Positions 5,332-5,508 of a stretch of DNA of 5,508 nt are shown here, in pieces. The DNA is taken from assembly GCA_031283825.1 (NCBI GenBank), contig JAITAZ010000594.1, positions 1-5,508 on the forward strand, given 5' to 3'. The DNA comes from Planctomycetaceae bacterium (GTDB lineage Bacteria; Planctomycetota; Planctomycetia; Pirellulales; Thermoguttaceae). How positions within the stretch are numbered: position 1 is the stretch's first letter; the number at the start of each line of letters is the position of its first letter. The translations under genes and the position numbers were made by a program. The notes below the pieces were generated by a model. It was not told the DNA's origin. It was given only the letters and a program-made list of their open reading frames with translations, and searched no databases.

Positions 5332-5389
5332 GTAACCATTCACGGAATTTTTTATTTTTTTATCGAAAAATTAAAACGTGAATAGTTAC
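5332..5389. repeat. Inverted repeat after gene 3, possible terminator-like hairpin
   Basis: GTAACCATTCACG (5332-5344) and CGTGAATAGTTAC (5377-5389) pair over 13 bp with one mismatch, which becomes a G-U wobble in a minus-strand transcript. The 32-base interior is all but pure A/T and can pair further (TTTTTT, ATCG, AAAAAT). It begins 7 bases after the gene 3 stop codon, so it could stop transcription or protect the message end. There is no T-run after the stem, which argues against a classical intrinsic terminator. It is built from two facing copies of the 13-bp intergenic motif. Confidence 0.6.
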
Positions 5390-5392
5390 AAA

Positions 5393-5508
5393 GAGACGCA
5401 ATGCCTTGCGTCTCATTATTCGATTGTAGAGACGCAATGCCTTGCGTCTCATTATTCGATTGTAGAGACGCAATGCCTTGCGTCTCATTATTCGATTGTA
5501 GAGATGCA
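5393..5508 (-). repeat. Second 36-bp palindromic repeat array, opposite orientation
   Basis: The same 36-bp unit as at 689-868 appears on the minus strand: a first palindrome at 5393-5414, full units at 5415-5450 and 5451-5486, and a partial unit from 5487 cut by the window edge. The palindromes (GAGACGCAA and TTGCGTCTC around TGCC) are perfect except for GAGATGCA in the last, partial unit. The true length of the array cannot be seen. Together with the first array it brackets all three genes in inverted orientation. Confidence 0.88.

Overview
The window is AT-rich bacterial DNA carrying three plus-strand protein genes set among unusually dense palindromic and interspersed repeats. It holds no rRNA or tRNA gene, no transposase and no CRISPR array. 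My best guess for the source is a planctomycete. The reasons are paired GYF_2 domains on a membrane-bound trypsin-like protease, a GAP1-N2-type protein, little sign of Shine-Dalgarno sites, and dispersed repeats of the 'ACCACAGAG' and 'GAGACGC' kinds. Similar repeats also occur in cyanobacteria and Bacteroidetes, so the assignment is tentative.

Layout. Positions 1-868 are non-coding: two diverged copies of a composite palindromic element face each other (132-287 and 486-624) around a second, nested palindrome (354-468), followed by five tandem 36-bp palindromic repeats (689-868). The last repeat ends one base before the start codon of gene 1. Gene 1 (870-1913) encodes a GAP1-N2-like protein with a C-terminal membrane anchor. 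Positions 1914-2333 hold another inverted pair of the composite element and further repeat fragments. Gene 2 (2334-3512) encodes an unrecognised helical protein with one transmembrane segment near its C-terminus. After a 118-bp gap, gene 3 (3631-5325) encodes two GYF_2 domains, a transmembrane helix, an HtrA/trypsin-like protease with an intact catalytic triad, and a long helical tail in place of PDZ domains. Downstream lie a long inverted repeat (5332-5389) and a second array of the same 36-bp unit in opposite orientation (5393 to the window edge).

How the genes may work together. All three products have one predicted membrane segment and none has an obvious signal peptide, so they may form one membrane-associated complex. 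GAP1-family proteins are known from memory as partners of GTPases in proposed bacterial conflict or signalling systems, and trypsin-like proteases are recurrent effectors in such systems. A GAP1-N2 sensor or adaptor, a helical scaffold and a GYF-docked protease is therefore a reasonable model. It is inference only: no GTPase gene is visible here, and one would have to lie outside the window.
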